From Flavobacterium sp. (GTDB lineage Bacteria; Bacteroidota; Bacteroidia; Flavobacteriales; Flavobacteriaceae): a DNA stretch of 51,841 bases. The position numbers and the translations under genes are program-made. This document shows, one piece after another, positions 33,042 to 42,608 of this stretch; within the stretch, counting starts at the first letter, position 1; each line of letters begins with the position of its first letter. The stretch covers positions 1 through 51,841 of the forward strand of contig NZ_JAHEBT010000058.1 in the NCBI RefSeq assembly GCF_024642105.1, read 5' to 3'. A model generated the notes under the pieces. The model was not told where the DNA came from and did no database searches. It saw nothing but the letters and a program-made list of their open reading frames with translations.

Positions 33042-35873
33042 TTACATCAATTCTTTTTTCAAAAACTGCGCAGTATAACTATTTTTATTTTTACTAATTT
33101 CTTCAGGAGTTCCTTTAGCAACGAGTTGACCACCGCCTTTTCCACCTTCAGGGCCAATGTCAATGATATAATCCGCTAGTTTGATTACGTCCATATTATG
33201 TTCAATAATCAGAATGGTATTGCCTTTGTCAACCAGTTTATTGATAACATCCATCAATACCCGAATGTCTTCAAAATGAAGTCCTGTTGTAGGTTCGTCT
33301 AAAATGTAAAAAGTGTTTCCAGTATCTTTTTTAGACAATTCGCCTGCTAGTTTGATGCGTTGTGCTTCGCCTCCAGAGAGTGTTGTACTTTGTTGTCCCA
33401 AGGTAATGTAGCCCAATCCTACTTCTTGAATGGTTTTTACTTTTCTGTAAATCTTCGGTATGTTTTCAAAGAAAGGTACTGCCTCATCTACCGTCATATT
33501 CAGTACATCCGAAATGGATTTTCCTTTGTAACGAATTTCCAAGGTTTCTCTGTTAAAACGTTTGCCCTGACAAGTTTCACACTCTACATACACATCGGGT
33601 AAAAAATTCATTTCAATGGTTCGAACCCCTGATCCTTCACAAGTTTCGCAACGACCGCCTTTCACATTAAAACTAAAACGACCTGCTTTATAACCTCGAA
33701 TCATACTTTCTGAAGTCATGGTAAACAGATTTCGAATCTCCGAGAATACTTCGGTATAGGTAGCAGGGTTTGACCTTGGTGTTCGCCCAATCGGACTTTG
33801 GTCAATATCGATTACTTTGTCAATATGCTCTAAACCTTCAATTTTTTTATACGGCTGCGGTTTTTTAACTCCGTTGAAATAATAGGCATTCAAAATAGGG
33901 TAGAGGGTCTCGTTAATCAAAGTCGATTTTCCACTTCCTGAAACTCCCGTCACGCAAATGAGTTGACCTAAAGGCAATTCAACAGAAACATTTTTTAAAT
34001 TATTTCCGGTGGCGCCTGTTAGTTTCAAAAATTTACCATTGCCTTCGCGACGCTTTTTAGGAACTTCGATTTTCATATCCCCATTCAAAAACTGAGCAGT
34101 AATTGTATTGCTTTTTAAAATCTCAGCAGGTGTTCCCTGACTGATGATTTCGCCGCCAAATTTCCCTGCTTTCGGACCAATGTCAATCACATAATCCGCA
34201 CGTTCAATCATGTCTTTGTCGTGTTCTACTACTAAAACCGAATTGCCAATATCACGCAATTGTTCCAAAGAATGAATTAGTTTTTCATTGTCTCTTTGGT
34301 GCAAACCAATACTCGGCTCGTCCAAAATATACAACACACCCACTAATTGAGAACCAATTTGTGTCGCCAATCGGATGCGCTGTGCTTCACCTCCCGAAAG
34401 GGATTTTGAACTTCGGCTTAACGCCAAATAATTCAATCCCACATTCATCAAGAAAGCCAATCGGTCTTTGATTTCTTTAATGACTTCAGAGGCAATCGCT
34501 TTTTGTTTGTCAGATAAATGACTTTCTAACTCTTGAAACCAAGCCGTCAAATCCGAAATATCTAAATCGCTTAATTCAGCAATGTTTTTATCGTTTACTT
34601 TAAAGAATAAAGCTTCTTTTTTCAATCGCGAACCTTCACATTCAGGACATTTTACTTCGTCCATGAATTCTTTAGCCCAACGTTTAATTGTGCTTGAACC
34701 ACTCTCGTCGTGTTGGTTTTTGATAAAATGAGTAATTCCTTCAAAGTCAATTTTGTATTCTCTGGCTACGCCTAAATCTTTTGAATTGATGGTAAACTTC
34801 TCTTTTCCGCCGTTCAAAATCATTTCCATCGCTTCTTCTGAAATGGTTTCCACCGCATCGGTCAATTTGAAACCGTATTTTTCGCCAATGATTTCCAATT
34901 GCTTGAAAATCCAAGACGATTTGTATTCGCCCAAAGGCGCAAAACCTCCATTTTTAATCGATAATTTCGGATTCGGGATGATTTTTTTACGATTGATTTC
35001 ATTTACAGTTCCCAATCCGTTACAATGCGCACAAGCACCTTTTGGCGAATTGAAAGAAAATAAATTAGGTTCTGGATTTTGATACGAAATTCCCGTCGTC
35101 GGACACATTAAATTCCGACTGAAATAACGCACTTCGTTGGAGTCTTGGTCTAAAACCATCAACACATTTTCGCCGTGGTGCATGGCGGTATTGATACTTT
35201 CTGATAGTCGTTTTTGGTTGTCTTCGCTGCTATCCACAACGAGTCTGTCCACCACGATTTCAATATCGTGGGTTTTGTAACGGTCTAGTTTCATGCCGCT
35301 AACCAAATCCTGAATTTCTCCGTTCACACGAACTTTTAAAAACCCTTGTTTGGTTATTTGTTGGAAAAGTTCAGCATAATGCCCTTTCCTAGCACGAATA
35401 ATAGGTGCTAAAATATTGATTCGTTTTCCTGTAAAATCCTGAATAATCAACTCTTTGATTTGCTCGTCAGAGTACGAAACCATTTTTTCTCCCGTATTGT
35501 AACTGTAAGCATCAGCGCCACGGGCATACAACAAACGCAAAAAGTCATAGATTTCAGTAATGGTTCCCACAGTCGAGCGCGGACTCTTGCTGGTTGTTTT
35601 TTGCTCAATGGCAATTACGGGTGAAAGGCCGTCAATTTTATCTACATCCGGGCGTTCTAAACCTCCTAAAAACTGTCGTGCATACGCAGAGAAGGTTTCG
35701 ATATAACGACGTTGTCCTTCGGCATAAATAGTATCAAAAGCTAAAGATGATTTTCCGGAACCCGAAAGCCCAGTGATCACGACTAATTGCTCCCGAGGGA
35801 TAGCAATATCAATGTTTTTTAGATTGTGAACGCGTGCGCCTTGAACGTCGATAGTATTGTTTGTGTCTAACAT
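33042..35873 (-). CDS. uvrA: Excinuclease ABC subunit A
   Basis: 943 residues, full length. It has two ABC ATPase modules: Walker [13 protein letters not shown] near residue 34 and [11 protein letters not shown] near residue 640, and two LSGGEAQRI signatures. Zinc-binding cysteine pairs are visible in CPECEGSRL and in CETCEGSG ... CETCQGKR. UvrA scans DNA for bulky lesions and loads UvrB in nucleotide excision repair. The C-terminus ...[11 protein letters not shown] is followed by a TAA that sits 2 bp from the DUF559 cassette, and a divergent copy of the gene end is found about 600 bp further on. The coding sequence itself is intact. A -7 box TAACTTTG lies 16 nt upstream of the ATG. Confidence 0.98.
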   Translation of the reverse strand: MLDTNNTIDVQGARVHNLKNIDIAIPREQLVVITGLSGSGKSSLAFDTIYAEGQRRYIETFSAYARQFLGGLERPDVDKIDGLSPVIAIEQKTTSKSPRSTVGTITEIYDFLRLLYARGADAYSYNTGEKMVSYSDEQIKELIIQDFTGKRINILAPIIRARKGHYAELFQQITKQGFLKVRVNGEIQDLVSGMKLDRYKTHDIEIVVDRLVVDSSEDNQKRLSESINTAMHHGENVLMVLDQDSNEVRYFSRNLMCPTTGISYQNPEPNLFSFNSPKGACAHCNGLGTVNEINRKKIIPNPKLSIKNGGFAPLGEYKSSWIFKQLEIIGEKYGFKLTDAVETISEEAMEMILNGGKEKFTINSKDLGVAREYKIDFEGITHFIKNQHDESGSSTIKRWAKEFMDEVKCPECEGSRLKKEALFFKVNDKNIAELSDLDISDLTAWFQELESHLSDKQKAIASEVIKEIKDRLAFLMNVGLNYLALSRSSKSLSGGEAQRIRLATQIGSQLVGVLYILDEPSIGLHQRDNEKLIHSLEQLRDIGNSVLVVEHDKDMIERADYVIDIGPKAGKFGGEIISQGTPAEILKSNTITAQFLNGDMKIEVPKKRREGNGKFLKLTGATGNNLKNVSVELPLGQLICVTGVSGSGKSTLINETLYPILNAYYFNGVKKPQPYKKIEGLEHIDKVIDIDQSPIGRTPRSNPATYTEVFSEIRNLFTMTSESMIRGYKAGRFSFNVKGGRCETCEGSGVRTIEMNFLPDVYVECETCQGKRFNRETLEIRYKGKSISDVLNMTVDEAVPFFENIPKIYRKVKTIQEVGLGYITLGQQSTTLSGGEAQRIKLAGELSKKDTGNTFYILDEPTTGLHFEDIRVLMDVINKLVDKGNTILIIEHNMDVIKLADYIIDIGPEGGKGGGQLVAKGTPEEISKNKNSYTAQFLKKELM

Positions 35874-35889
35874 AATTTTTGCAAAAAAA

Positions 35890-35897
35890 CAAAGTTA
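35890..35897 (-). promoter_or_regulatory. -7 promoter box of uvrA
   Basis: The minus strand reads TAACTTTG, an exact TAnnTTTG match, 16 nt before the ATG. No clear -33 TTG at the usual spacing. No LexA-type box recognised. Confidence 0.5.
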
Positions 35898-36000
35898 CCA
35901 TTTTGATTGATTCTTTTGGTACAACACAAGCGAAGTTTATGTTAAAATAGGGAGTAAAACAGAGAATTAAAATCCGAATTGATTCTTAATTTCCAATGTA

Positions 36001-37785
36001 CTACTCAATCGTCATCGATTTTAGTTTGGTACGATAAGCCTCTAAGGCGAGTGATTTAGAAATGAATCCGTAGTATTTACCGTTTTTGAGTACGGGTAAG
36101 AAGGCCATTTTAGTTTGCTCAAATTTATTCATAACCACTTCCATACTATCTTCTGGAGTGATGATTTGTTTGGGAGCAGTCATGATTTCTTTAATTTGGG
36201 TGTACTTCACTCGGTAGGTATTGAAAATAATTTCTTTGATGTCATTGAAATAGACTACACCAACCAATTCATTTTCCAAATTCACCACTGCGAAAACAAC
36301 TTGAGTAGAATTAGAAATTAAGTCGACTAATTTGTCCAAATTTTCATTAGGTGAAACGGTTAAATAATCCGTTTGAATGATGGAATTAGTATCCAAAGTA
36401 GATAATACATTAGCGTCTTTGTTGCTAGTAAAGGCGTGACCTTTCTTGGCTAAATTCTTCACATCCATAGAGTGTTTTTCGAAACGTTTTGAAATAGCAA
36501 AGCTAATCGAGGAAACAATCATCAAAGGAATCATTAGGTTATAACCACCCGTAATTTCAGCAATCAAGAAAATAGCGGTTAAAGGGGCATGAAACAAACC
36601 ACTTAATATACCAGCCATTCCTACTAAAGTGAAATTGCTGATGGGTAATTTGGCTAGCCCAATAAGGTTAATGAACTTAGAAAAGAAAAAACCAACATAC
36701 GACCCTAAAAATAGTGATGGGGCAAAGTTCCCTCCATTACCTCCACTACCGATAGTTAAGCCCGAAGCAAAAGCCTTAAGCATCATGGTGCAGCCAACAA
36801 AGAGTAAAAGTACCCAGCTATTGTTTCTGAATCCACTAAACAGAGTGTCTTCTAATAATTGTCCAGGATCGCTTTCAGATAAAATTCGGATGCTTTCATA
36901 CCCTTCGCCAAAAAGAGTAGGGAATACGTAAATCAAAATAGCCAAAAGGGTAGAACCAAAAAGGGCTTTTTTGTAAGGGCCTAATTTTAGACGACTGAAA
37001 AAATGTTCTACTCGTTGAAAATTTCGAGAATAATAAATAGAAATCAAACCTGTAAAAACGCCTAAAAACGCATAAAACGGAATGTTATGATAGTTAAAAT
37101 CTTCTTGTTGTTTGAAGGAAAGTAAAATGCTTTCGTCTAACACAATTACAGAAACTAAAGCTCCCGTAGCCGCAGCAATCATAATGGGGGTGAAAGCCGA
37201 AATACTTACGTCTACCAAAAGAACTTCAATGGCAAATAAAACTCCGGCAATAGGCGCGTTAAAAGCGGCTGCGATACCAGCAGCAACGCCACATCCAATA
37301 AGTAAGGTTCTATCTTTATAACTTAATCGGTATTTCTGGGCAAAATTAGAGCCAAAAGCAGCACCCGTAATTACAATGGGACTTTCTAGCCCGGCAGAAC
37401 CACCCATACCAACGGTTAACGAGCTGGTGATGATTTGTGCATACATTTGTTTTCTTGGGATAATACTGGCTTTTTTGGCCACCGCATACAGGATTTGGGA
37501 AGTCCCTTTTTGGATAGTGCCGCTTAAGAATTTTTTGATTACAAAAACGGTTAATAGAATCCCGATAATAGGTAAAATACTGTTGAAAAAACCTAATTTT
37601 AGAATCCGACTGACATACGTAGCAAAGGTAAATACCCAGTGAGCAAAAGCTTTTAGCACAATTACAGCAAACGCTGCCGATATACCAACAAGAACAGCCG
37701 ATAGAAAGATGAATTGCTTATCGCCTAATTTTGATCTTGACCAAGCGATAGTTTGTTCTATTTTATGTAAAGCTTTCTTGAGCAT
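36001..37785 (-). CDS. CLC-family chloride channel or Cl-/H+ antiporter with CBS domains
   Basis: 594 residues. Residues ~20-430 form the CLC membrane domain with many hydrophobic helices. Motifs include GMGGSAGLESPIVITGAAFG (the conserved gating glutamate is in GLESP) and GSGGNGGNFAPSLFLGS. The C-terminal ~150 residues hold a pair of CBS domains (LTVSPNENLDKLVDLI and ITPEDSMEVVMNKFEQ), which usually bind adenine nucleotides and regulate transport. Inner membrane. The gating glutamate suggests an antiporter-like mechanism, but ion and mechanism cannot be settled from sequence. 127 bp separate it from uvrA and about 30 bp from the AlkD-like gene upstream, so it may belong to the acpH-alkD-clc unit. 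Confidence 0.93.
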   Translation of the reverse strand: MLKKALHKIEQTIAWSRSKLGDKQFIFLSAVLVGISAAFAVIVLKAFAHWVFTFATYVSRILKLGFFNSILPIIGILLTVFVIKKFLSGTIQKGTSQILYAVAKKASIIPRKQMYAQIITSSLTVGMGGSAGLESPIVITGAAFGSNFAQKYRLSYKDRTLLIGCGVAAGIAAAFNAPIAGVLFAIEVLLVDVSISAFTPIMIAAATGALVSVIVLDESILLSFKQQEDFNYHNIPFYAFLGVFTGLISIYYSRNFQRVEHFFSRLKLGPYKKALFGSTLLAILIYVFPTLFGEGYESIRILSESDPGQLLEDTLFSGFRNNSWVLLLFVGCTMMLKAFASGLTIGSGGNGGNFAPSLFLGSYVGFFFSKFINLIGLAKLPISNFTLVGMAGILSGLFHAPLTAIFLIAEITGGYNLMIPLMIVSSISFAISKRFEKHSMDVKNLAKKGHAFTSNKDANVLSTLDTNSIIQTDYLTVSPNENLDKLVDLISNSTQVVFAVVNLENELVGVVYFNDIKEIIFNTYRVKYTQIKEIMTAPKQIITPEDSMEVVMNKFEQTKMAFLPVLKNGKYYGFISKSLALEAYRTKLKSMTIE

Positions 37786-37815
37786 TAGAGTTTTTTTCAG
37801 TGCGCTAAATTACAA

Positions 37816-38481
37816 TTAAATATTTTTTAAAGCTTCTTTTTTACTCAAAGGCTTTAAGTTCGATTGTAATACAAATTTTCGAACTGCTTCTGAATCGGTC
37901 TTAGCATATTCTCGCAGCGCCCAACCAATTGCTTTCCGAATAAAAAATTCATTGGAATGACTGTGTTTTAAGCATAATGATTGCAGTAACTTGAAATCAG
38001 TTTTTGATTTGTAGCCTAGTTGGAATAAGATCACACTTCGGTTCAACCACCTATTTTCCGCATTTGAAAATCGTTCTACAACAGTGGGGATTTCAGATGG
38101 AAATTGTTGCAAATAAGCACCAAGCATGAATTTTGAAATCGTATCTACACTATCCCACCAAGAATTGGTAATCAATAATTTTTCAATCCAAATGATATCT
38201 TCAACTACATATTTGTTTTTTAGAGTCTTAATAATGATTTCAATACCGCAATATTGAAGTTCACGTTCTTTTTTCAAAAAAAGTTCCCAACCAATTGCTC
38301 TTACATTGTTATTAATTTCAGTTGAGTATTTTTTACAAACAGATTTAAAAATGGCTCTTCTTTCGTCTGTTTTGATTCCAAAAAACGGAAATAAATCCTT
38401 CATGTATTTTGCCATGGGCAAAGCATTTTCTGGATGTTGCTTGGTCTTGAATTCGTTTTCTAATTCGGTAATAAAGTTCAT
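37816..38481 (-). CDS. AlkD-like DNA alkylation repair protein
   Basis: 221 residues, all-helical with HEAT-like repeats, matching the DNA alkylation repair (AlkC/AlkD) family. Typical segments are FPFFGIKTDERRAIFK, WELFLKKERELQYCGIEI, LITNSWWDSVDTISKFMLG and NRWLNRSVILFQL, with FFIRKAIGWALREYAKT near residue 180. AlkD-type glycosylases remove 3-methyladenine and 7-methylguanine; the aromatic and acidic residues in SWWDSVD and the late arginine-rich helix correspond to DNA-contacting positions of that family. It begins 9 bp after the ACP phosphodiesterase stop and is probably in the same transcript. Substrate not shown. Confidence 0.88.
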   Translation of the reverse strand: MNFITELENEFKTKQHPENALPMAKYMKDLFPFFGIKTDERRAIFKSVCKKYSTEINNNVRAIGWELFLKKERELQYCGIEIIIKTLKNKYVVEDIIWIEKLLITNSWWDSVDTISKFMLGAYLQQFPSEIPTVVERFSNAENRWLNRSVILFQLGYKSKTDFKLLQSLCLKHSHSNEFFIRKAIGWALREYAKTDSEAVRKFVLQSNLKPLSKKEALKNI

Positions 38482-38490
38482 TATATTGGA

Positions 38491-39090
38491 TTAAGGAAAT
38501 AGTAGCTTGATTTCAATTAATTTATCTTTTGAAAATAGTTGTATTTCTTTATAAAAAAGTGAAAATTCTGTTTCAAATTCATCATAGTAAGTAATAAGTT
38601 CTTCGGTTGCAAATCGCATCAAAGATTGATTTTTGGTGCGGTGATCCATTTGACTCAAAATACGTTCTAAACCCGATATGGATTGGTAACTTACTAGCCA
38701 ATTGTATTCCATCATATAAGGCAAAATGTTTTGTGTTTTAGTAGTCAAAAGTGTATGATTGTCTAATAAGGATTGGTAAAAGGTATTGGCATAAAGGTCT
38801 AAATTTTCAGGGTGGTAATTGGACCAGTTTTTGGCTAAAAAATGGTCGTAATACATATCAACGATAACTCCAGCATAGTGATGGTAACGTGCATGCAGCC
38901 TTTTAGTACTTTGTCTGAAAATCGGATGCGCATCAGTAAAAGTATCAATGGCTCGATGCAACAAAATTCCTTTTTGAATTGCTGGAGGAAAATGTTCATA
39001 TTGTTTTCCTCGAACTCCATCGGCCATAAAATTGCCAATTTTGATGAATTCGTTTTCTCCAGAAAGATGAATATGAGCAAGGAAATTCAT
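38491..39090 (-). CDS. ACP phosphodiesterase (AcpH/DUF479 family)
   Basis: 199 residues, the family's usual length. Diagnostic motifs are MNFLAHIHLSG at the start, GNFMADGVRG near 22, GILLHRAIDTFTDAHP near 41, and VDMYYDHFLAKNW near 77; their His and Asp residues form the HD-like metal site. AcpH removes the 4'-phosphopantetheine arm from acyl carrier protein, and enzymatic proof exists mainly in E. coli. It is the first gene of the acpH-alkD-(clc) run and has a -7 box TATATTTG 23 nt upstream. It is divergent from glmM. Confidence 0.88.
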   Translation of the reverse strand: MNFLAHIHLSGENEFIKIGNFMADGVRGKQYEHFPPAIQKGILLHRAIDTFTDAHPIFRQSTKRLHARYHHYAGVIVDMYYDHFLAKNWSNYHPENLDLYANTFYQSLLDNHTLLTTKTQNILPYMMEYNWLVSYQSISGLERILSQMDHRTKNQSLMRFATEELITYYDEFETEFSLFYKEIQLFSKDKLIEIKLLFP

Positions 39091-39113
39091 AGTTTTTTCA
39101 AGTTGTTGCTTTC

Positions 39114-39121
39114 CAAATATA
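39114..39121 (-). promoter_or_regulatory. -7 promoter box of the ACP phosphodiesterase gene
   Basis: The minus strand reads TATATTTG, an exact TAnnTTTG match, 23 nt before the ATG. Confidence 0.5.
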
Positions 39122-39175
39122 CAAAGTTCAGTTTATAAAAGAATTTCATTTTTGATAAAAACTTAAGAAATATCT

Positions 39176-39189
39176 CGTTTAGCTAAACG
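39176..39189. promoter_or_regulatory. Perfect 14-bp palindrome upstream of glmM
   Basis: CGTTTAGCTAAACG is perfectly symmetric and ends 8 bp upstream of the glmM -7 box, inside the space where the -33 contact would fall. A repressor or activator site is possible. The protein is unknown. Confidence 0.4.
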
Positions 39190-39197
39190 CGAACTTT

Positions 39198-39205
39198 TAT
39201 ATTTG
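39198..39205 (+). promoter_or_regulatory. -7 promoter box of glmM
   Basis: TATATTTG, an exact TAnnTTTG match, 32 nt before the ATG. Confidence 0.55.
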
Positions 39206-39237
39206 TATTTCTAAACAAAATTTTAATTCAGATACAG

Positions 39238-40626
39238 ATGACTTTAATAAAATCAATCTCAGGAATTCGAGGAACAATCGGAGGTAAAGTAGGAGATAAC
39301 CTGACTCCAGTTGATGCAGTGAAATTTGCTTCGGCCTATGGAACTTGGTTGAAAAATTATTCGGGCAAAGATAAATTATCAGTAGTGATTGGTCGTGATG
39401 CTAGAATTTCGGGGCCAATGATTCATAATTTAGTAGTGAATACTTTGGTTGGACTTGGAATTGATGTCATTGATTTGGGACTATCCACTACGCCAACGGT
39501 TGAAGTAGCCGTGCCTTTAGAAAAAGCAGACGGAGGGATTATTTTGACCGCCTCTCATAATCCAAAACAATGGAACGCTTTGAAGTTATTAAACGAAAAA
39601 GGGGAATTTTTAAATGGAGGGGAAGGAGAAAAAATCTTAGAAATTGCTGAAGCAGAAGCTTTTGATTTTTCAGATGTAGATTCGCTAGGAACTATTGTAG
39701 AAAATGATGCTTATATGGACATTCATATTGATGAGGTATTGAATTTGCCTTTAGTAGATGTAGCTGCTGTAAAAGAGGCTCAATTCAAAGTAGTAGTCGA
39801 CGGTGTAAATTCTTCAGGAGGTATTATTATTCCAAAATTATTAGAATTAATGGGTGTTGAAGTAGTCAAATTATACTGCGAGCCTAACGGACATTTTCCA
39901 CACAATCCAGAACCGTTGAAAGAGCATTTGACTGATATTTCAGAATTGGTTGTCAAAGAAAAAGCGCACCTTGGGATTGTAGTAGATCCCGATGTAGATC
40001 GTTTGGCTTTCATTTCTGAAGATGGCGAAATGTTTGGTGAAGAATATACTTTGGTGGCTTGCGCCGATTATGTATTGAGCAAAACTCCTGGTAACACCGT
40101 TTCGAATATGTCTTCGTCTCGTGCTTTGCGTGATGTGACCAATGCTCACAAGGGAAGCTATGAAGCCAGTGCCGTGGGCGAAGTGAATGTAGTGGAGTTA
40201 ATGAAAAAGAATAACGCGGTTATTGGAGGTGAAGGAAATGGCGGAATTATTTATCCTGAATTGCATTATGGACGCGATAGTTTGGTTGGAGTCGCTTTGT
40301 TTTTAACACATTTGGCTAACAAAAAAATGACAGTTTCGGCTTTACGTGCGTCGTATCCAGAATACTATATGAGCAAAAATAAAATTGAGTTGACTCCTCA
40401 AATTGATGTAGATGCTATTTTGGTTGCTATGACTGATAAATATAAAAATGAAGACATTACGACGATTGATGGAGTAAAAATTGATTTTGCTACCGAATGG
40501 GTGCATTTGAGAAAATCGAATACAGAACCTATCATCAGAATCTATACCGAAGCTCCTTCACAACAAGAAGCCGATGTATTAGCATTGCGAATCATTGATG
40601 AGATAAAAATAATCGCAGGAATTTAA
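39238..40626 (+). CDS. glmM: Phosphoglucosamine mutase
   Basis: 462 residues, alpha-D-phosphohexomutase superfamily. The phosphoserine loop is TASHNPKQWN with S106, the metal loop is VDPDVDRL near residue 246, and the sugar and phosphate loops are GGEGNGG (near 330) and RKSNTEPIIRIYTEA near the end. GlmM converts glucosamine-6-phosphate to glucosamine-1-phosphate for UDP-GlcNAc and thus for peptidoglycan and lipid A. The opening IKSISGIRGTIGG and overall length match the Bacteroidota group annotated as GlmM, though a phosphomannomutase cannot be wholly excluded. Transcribed alone and closed by a bidirectional terminator. The next gene is a lipid A acyltransferase on the other strand. Confidence 0.88.
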   Translation: MTLIKSISGIRGTIGGKVGDNLTPVDAVKFASAYGTWLKNYSGKDKLSVVIGRDARISGPMIHNLVVNTLVGLGIDVIDLGLSTTPTVEVAVPLEKADGGIILTASHNPKQWNALKLLNEKGEFLNGGEGEKILEIAEAEAFDFSDVDSLGTIVENDAYMDIHIDEVLNLPLVDVAAVKEAQFKVVVDGVNSSGGIIIPKLLELMGVEVVKLYCEPNGHFPHNPEPLKEHLTDISELVVKEKAHLGIVVDPDVDRLAFISEDGEMFGEEYTLVACADYVLSKTPGNTVSNMSSSRALRDVTNAHKGSYEASAVGEVNVVELMKKNNAVIGGEGNGGIIYPELHYGRDSLVGVALFLTHLANKKMTVSALRASYPEYYMSKNKIELTPQIDVDAILVAMTDKYKNEDITTIDGVKIDFATEWVHLRKSNTEPIIRIYTEAPSQQEADVLALRIIDEIKIIAGI

Positions 40627-40645
40627 TTGGATTACTATTGTAAAT

Positions 40646-40680
40646 AAAAATCCCCTTTCTGAAAAGAAAGGGGATTTTTT
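40646..40680. terminator. Bidirectional terminator between glmM and the acyltransferase gene
   Basis: TCCCCTTTC and GAAAGGGGA form the stem around TGAAAA, extended by A5/T5 arms. Convergent genes lie on both sides. Confidence 0.92.
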
Positions 40681-40683
40681 TAT

Positions 40684-41556
40684 CTATCCCCTACGATGTT
40701 TCCATCTTTTGTGTGTCCAAAAATAATATTCGGGTGCTTCTAGAATTTGTTGCTCTACTTCTTTTAGATAAGTATCTGTAATTTTATAATCAGGAATGGA
40801 TTTTGGGTTGTCACATATTGGAATAAATGTAGCCTCATAATAGCCTCTTTTTACTTTTTTTACCTTTGCAAAAACCACTTCTAAATCGTAGCGTTTAGCC
40901 AACATTTCGGCACCAGTATGAGCAGGAACTTCTATTCCCATAAATTTTTGCCAATGAAACGTTCGATGTACTTGAGGAGATTGATCGCTTGCCAACCCAT
41001 ACATTCCCATAATCCCTTTTTCTTGGTTTTCGGCGATTAAAGCAATTGTTTTATTAGTAGTAACTAACTCAGAATTGAATTTCGATCTAATTCTTCGAAC
41101 AAGTGCGTCAAAGTAGCGATTATTAATTTTTTTATAAACTCCTATACATTTGAATTTGGTTCTTTCGTTAATAGATAGTAGCCATTCCCAACTGGCATAA
41201 TGAGAGGCTAATAATATTATACTTTTCTCTTTCTGTTCGTATTCTTTAATTAAATCAATATTCGTAATTACAAAACGTTTATTCATTTCTGCCGATGAAA
41301 TAGACATGGTTTTAATCATTTCTAAAAACATGTCACACATGTGTTGGTAGAATTTTTTCTCTATAATTAAACGCTTCTCCTCAGTCAGATGGGGTAGTGC
41401 GATGGATAAATTATAACGAACTATTTTTTTTCGATATCCAATAATATAATACACTACGAAATAAATACAATCAGAAAACCAATAGAATAGCCGAAATGGG
41501 AGTATTGAAATAATCCAAAGCAAGGGAAAACTTAGTATAAAAATCAGAAATTGCAT
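40684..41556 (-). CDS. Lipid A biosynthesis acyltransferase (LpxL/HtrB family)
   Basis: 290 residues. An N-terminal hydrophobic segment (FLIFILSFPLLWIISILPF) anchors it in the inner membrane. The catalytic HX4(D/E) motif is HYASWEW in LLASHYASWEW near residue 120, and further family blocks are GMYGLASDQSPQ and YYFWTHKRWKHRR at the C-terminus. These enzymes add secondary acyl chains to Kdo-lipid A. Bacteroidota have only one or two such genes, and which chain this one adds cannot be told. It has its own -7 box TATATTTG 15 nt upstream and shares the terminator with glmM. Confidence 0.92.
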   Translation of the reverse strand: MQFLIFILSFPLLWIISILPFRLFYWFSDCIYFVVYYIIGYRKKIVRYNLSIALPHLTEEKRLIIEKKFYQHMCDMFLEMIKTMSISSAEMNKRFVITNIDLIKEYEQKEKSIILLASHYASWEWLLSINERTKFKCIGVYKKINNRYFDALVRRIRSKFNSELVTTNKTIALIAENQEKGIMGMYGLASDQSPQVHRTFHWQKFMGIEVPAHTGAEMLAKRYDLEVVFAKVKKVKRGYYEATFIPICDNPKSIPDYKITDTYLKEVEQQILEAPEYYFWTHKRWKHRRG

Positions 41557-41570
41557 GCGGTAATTTTTGA

Positions 41571-41578
41571 CAAATATA
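41571..41578 (-). promoter_or_regulatory. -7 promoter box of the acyltransferase gene
   Basis: The minus strand reads TATATTTG, an exact match to TAnnTTTG, 15 nt before the ATG. Confidence 0.5.
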
Positions 41579-41668
41579 ATTCAAAATAAATGAGAATTTA
41601 AATTTGAAATAGAACAACGTCAATTTAGCTGAATCACTATCTTTACCATTCACTATAAATAAAGTGAT

Positions 41669-42307
41669 ATGAATATGATATTACTAATACTCATTGCAGT
41701 TACAGTTTTGATAAGTTATAAAGGATTTAATGACCTTTCTTTTTTTAGAAAATACGAATTCCATATTGGAAGTATTCATAAAGGAGAACAAATCAGGATG
41801 CTATCTTCTGGTTTTTTGCATGTGGATATGATGCATCTACTATTCAATATGATGACGCTCTGGTTTTTTGCGCCTTTGGTTTTAGCTTATTTAGGGAATT
41901 GGACTTTTGTTCTTATTTATATGGGAAGTTTAGTTTTTGGAAATTTATTGACCTATATTTTTAATAAAAATAACTATAGTTACCGTGCTGTTGGAGCTTC
42001 AGGAGCAGTTACGGGAGTTTTGTATTCGGCTATATTGCTGCAACCTGATATGATGTTAGGGCTGTTCTTTGTTGTTCCCATTCCAGCATATCTTTTTGGT
42101 ATTTTGTACTTGCTGTATTCAATTTACGGAATGAAATCTCAAAACGACAACATTGGACATTCAGCCCATTTTGGAGGAGCTGTCGGTGGTTATGTAATTA
42201 CGCTCATTGAACAACCTCAATTATTAGTAGAACACACCTTAATGGTTATTTTATTGACCATTCCAATTATAGTGCTTTTTATCATGCAGCGATTAGGAAA
42301 GTTATAA
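41669..42307 (+). CDS. Rhomboid-family intramembrane serine protease
   Basis: 212 residues with about six membrane segments. Catalytic serine lies in GASGAVTG (near residue 112, the GxSG motif) and catalytic histidine in HSAHFGGAVGGY (near residue 170). The HVDMMHLLFNMMTLWFF segment (near 50) is the rhomboid oxyanion/His-Asn block. It cleaves membrane proteins within the bilayer; substrates are unknown. Standing alone, it is followed by a strong terminator. Both catalytic residues are present, so it is likely active. Confidence 0.93.
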   Translation: MNMILLILIAVTVLISYKGFNDLSFFRKYEFHIGSIHKGEQIRMLSSGFLHVDMMHLLFNMMTLWFFAPLVLAYLGNWTFVLIYMGSLVFGNLLTYIFNKNNYSYRAVGASGAVTGVLYSAILLQPDMMLGLFFVVPIPAYLFGILYLLYSIYGMKSQNDNIGHSAHFGGAVGGYVITLIEQPQLLVEHTLMVILLTIPIIVLFIMQRLGKL

Positions 42308-42321
42308 TTTGAGTTATAAAT

Positions 42322-42352
42322 AAAAAAGTCCCGATATTATCGGGACTTTTTT
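42322..42352. terminator. Terminator between the rhomboid gene and tRNA-Tyr
   Basis: Perfect 14-bp stem, AAAAAAGTCCCGAT with ATCGGGACTTTTTT, loop ATT. It works on both strands and so ends both the rhomboid and the tRNA transcripts. Confidence 0.93.
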
Positions 42353-42353
42353 G

Positions 42354-42434
42354 TGGGGAGAGCAGGATTCGAACCTGCGAAGTTTTCACAGCAGATTTAC
42401 AGTCTGCCCTCGTTGGCCGCTTGAGTATCTCCCC
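42354..42434 (-). tRNA. tRNA-Tyr (GTA)
   Basis: 81 nt. Acceptor arms GGGGAGA and TCTCCCC, discriminator A, D arm CTCAAGCGGCCAACGAG, anticodon stem-loop GCAGA-CTGTAAA-TCTGC with GTA at 42398-42400, a long variable arm as in bacterial class II tRNA-Tyr, and T arm GCAGG-TTCGAAT-CCTGC. The CCA end is not encoded. Confidence 0.97.
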
Positions 42435-42559
42435 ATTTCCTAGACTAGGCCGTTTTGTTTGTCTAAGCGGTTGCAAATATATAAACTGTTTTGATGTTTG
42501 CAAATTAAAATAGCACTTAATTTTGCTATTATTTTTAATGTGTTGGTATTGAATAAAAT

Positions 42560-42588
42560 AAAAAAATCTCCCATTGGGAGATTTTTTT
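42560..42588 (-). terminator. Terminator after the TlpA-like gene
   Basis: ATCTCCC-ATT-GGGAGAT with A and T runs on both sides. It lies 20 bp beyond the stop of the TlpA-like gene. Confidence 0.88.
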
Positions 42589-42608
42589 ATTTTCAATTGT
42601 TGCTGACT

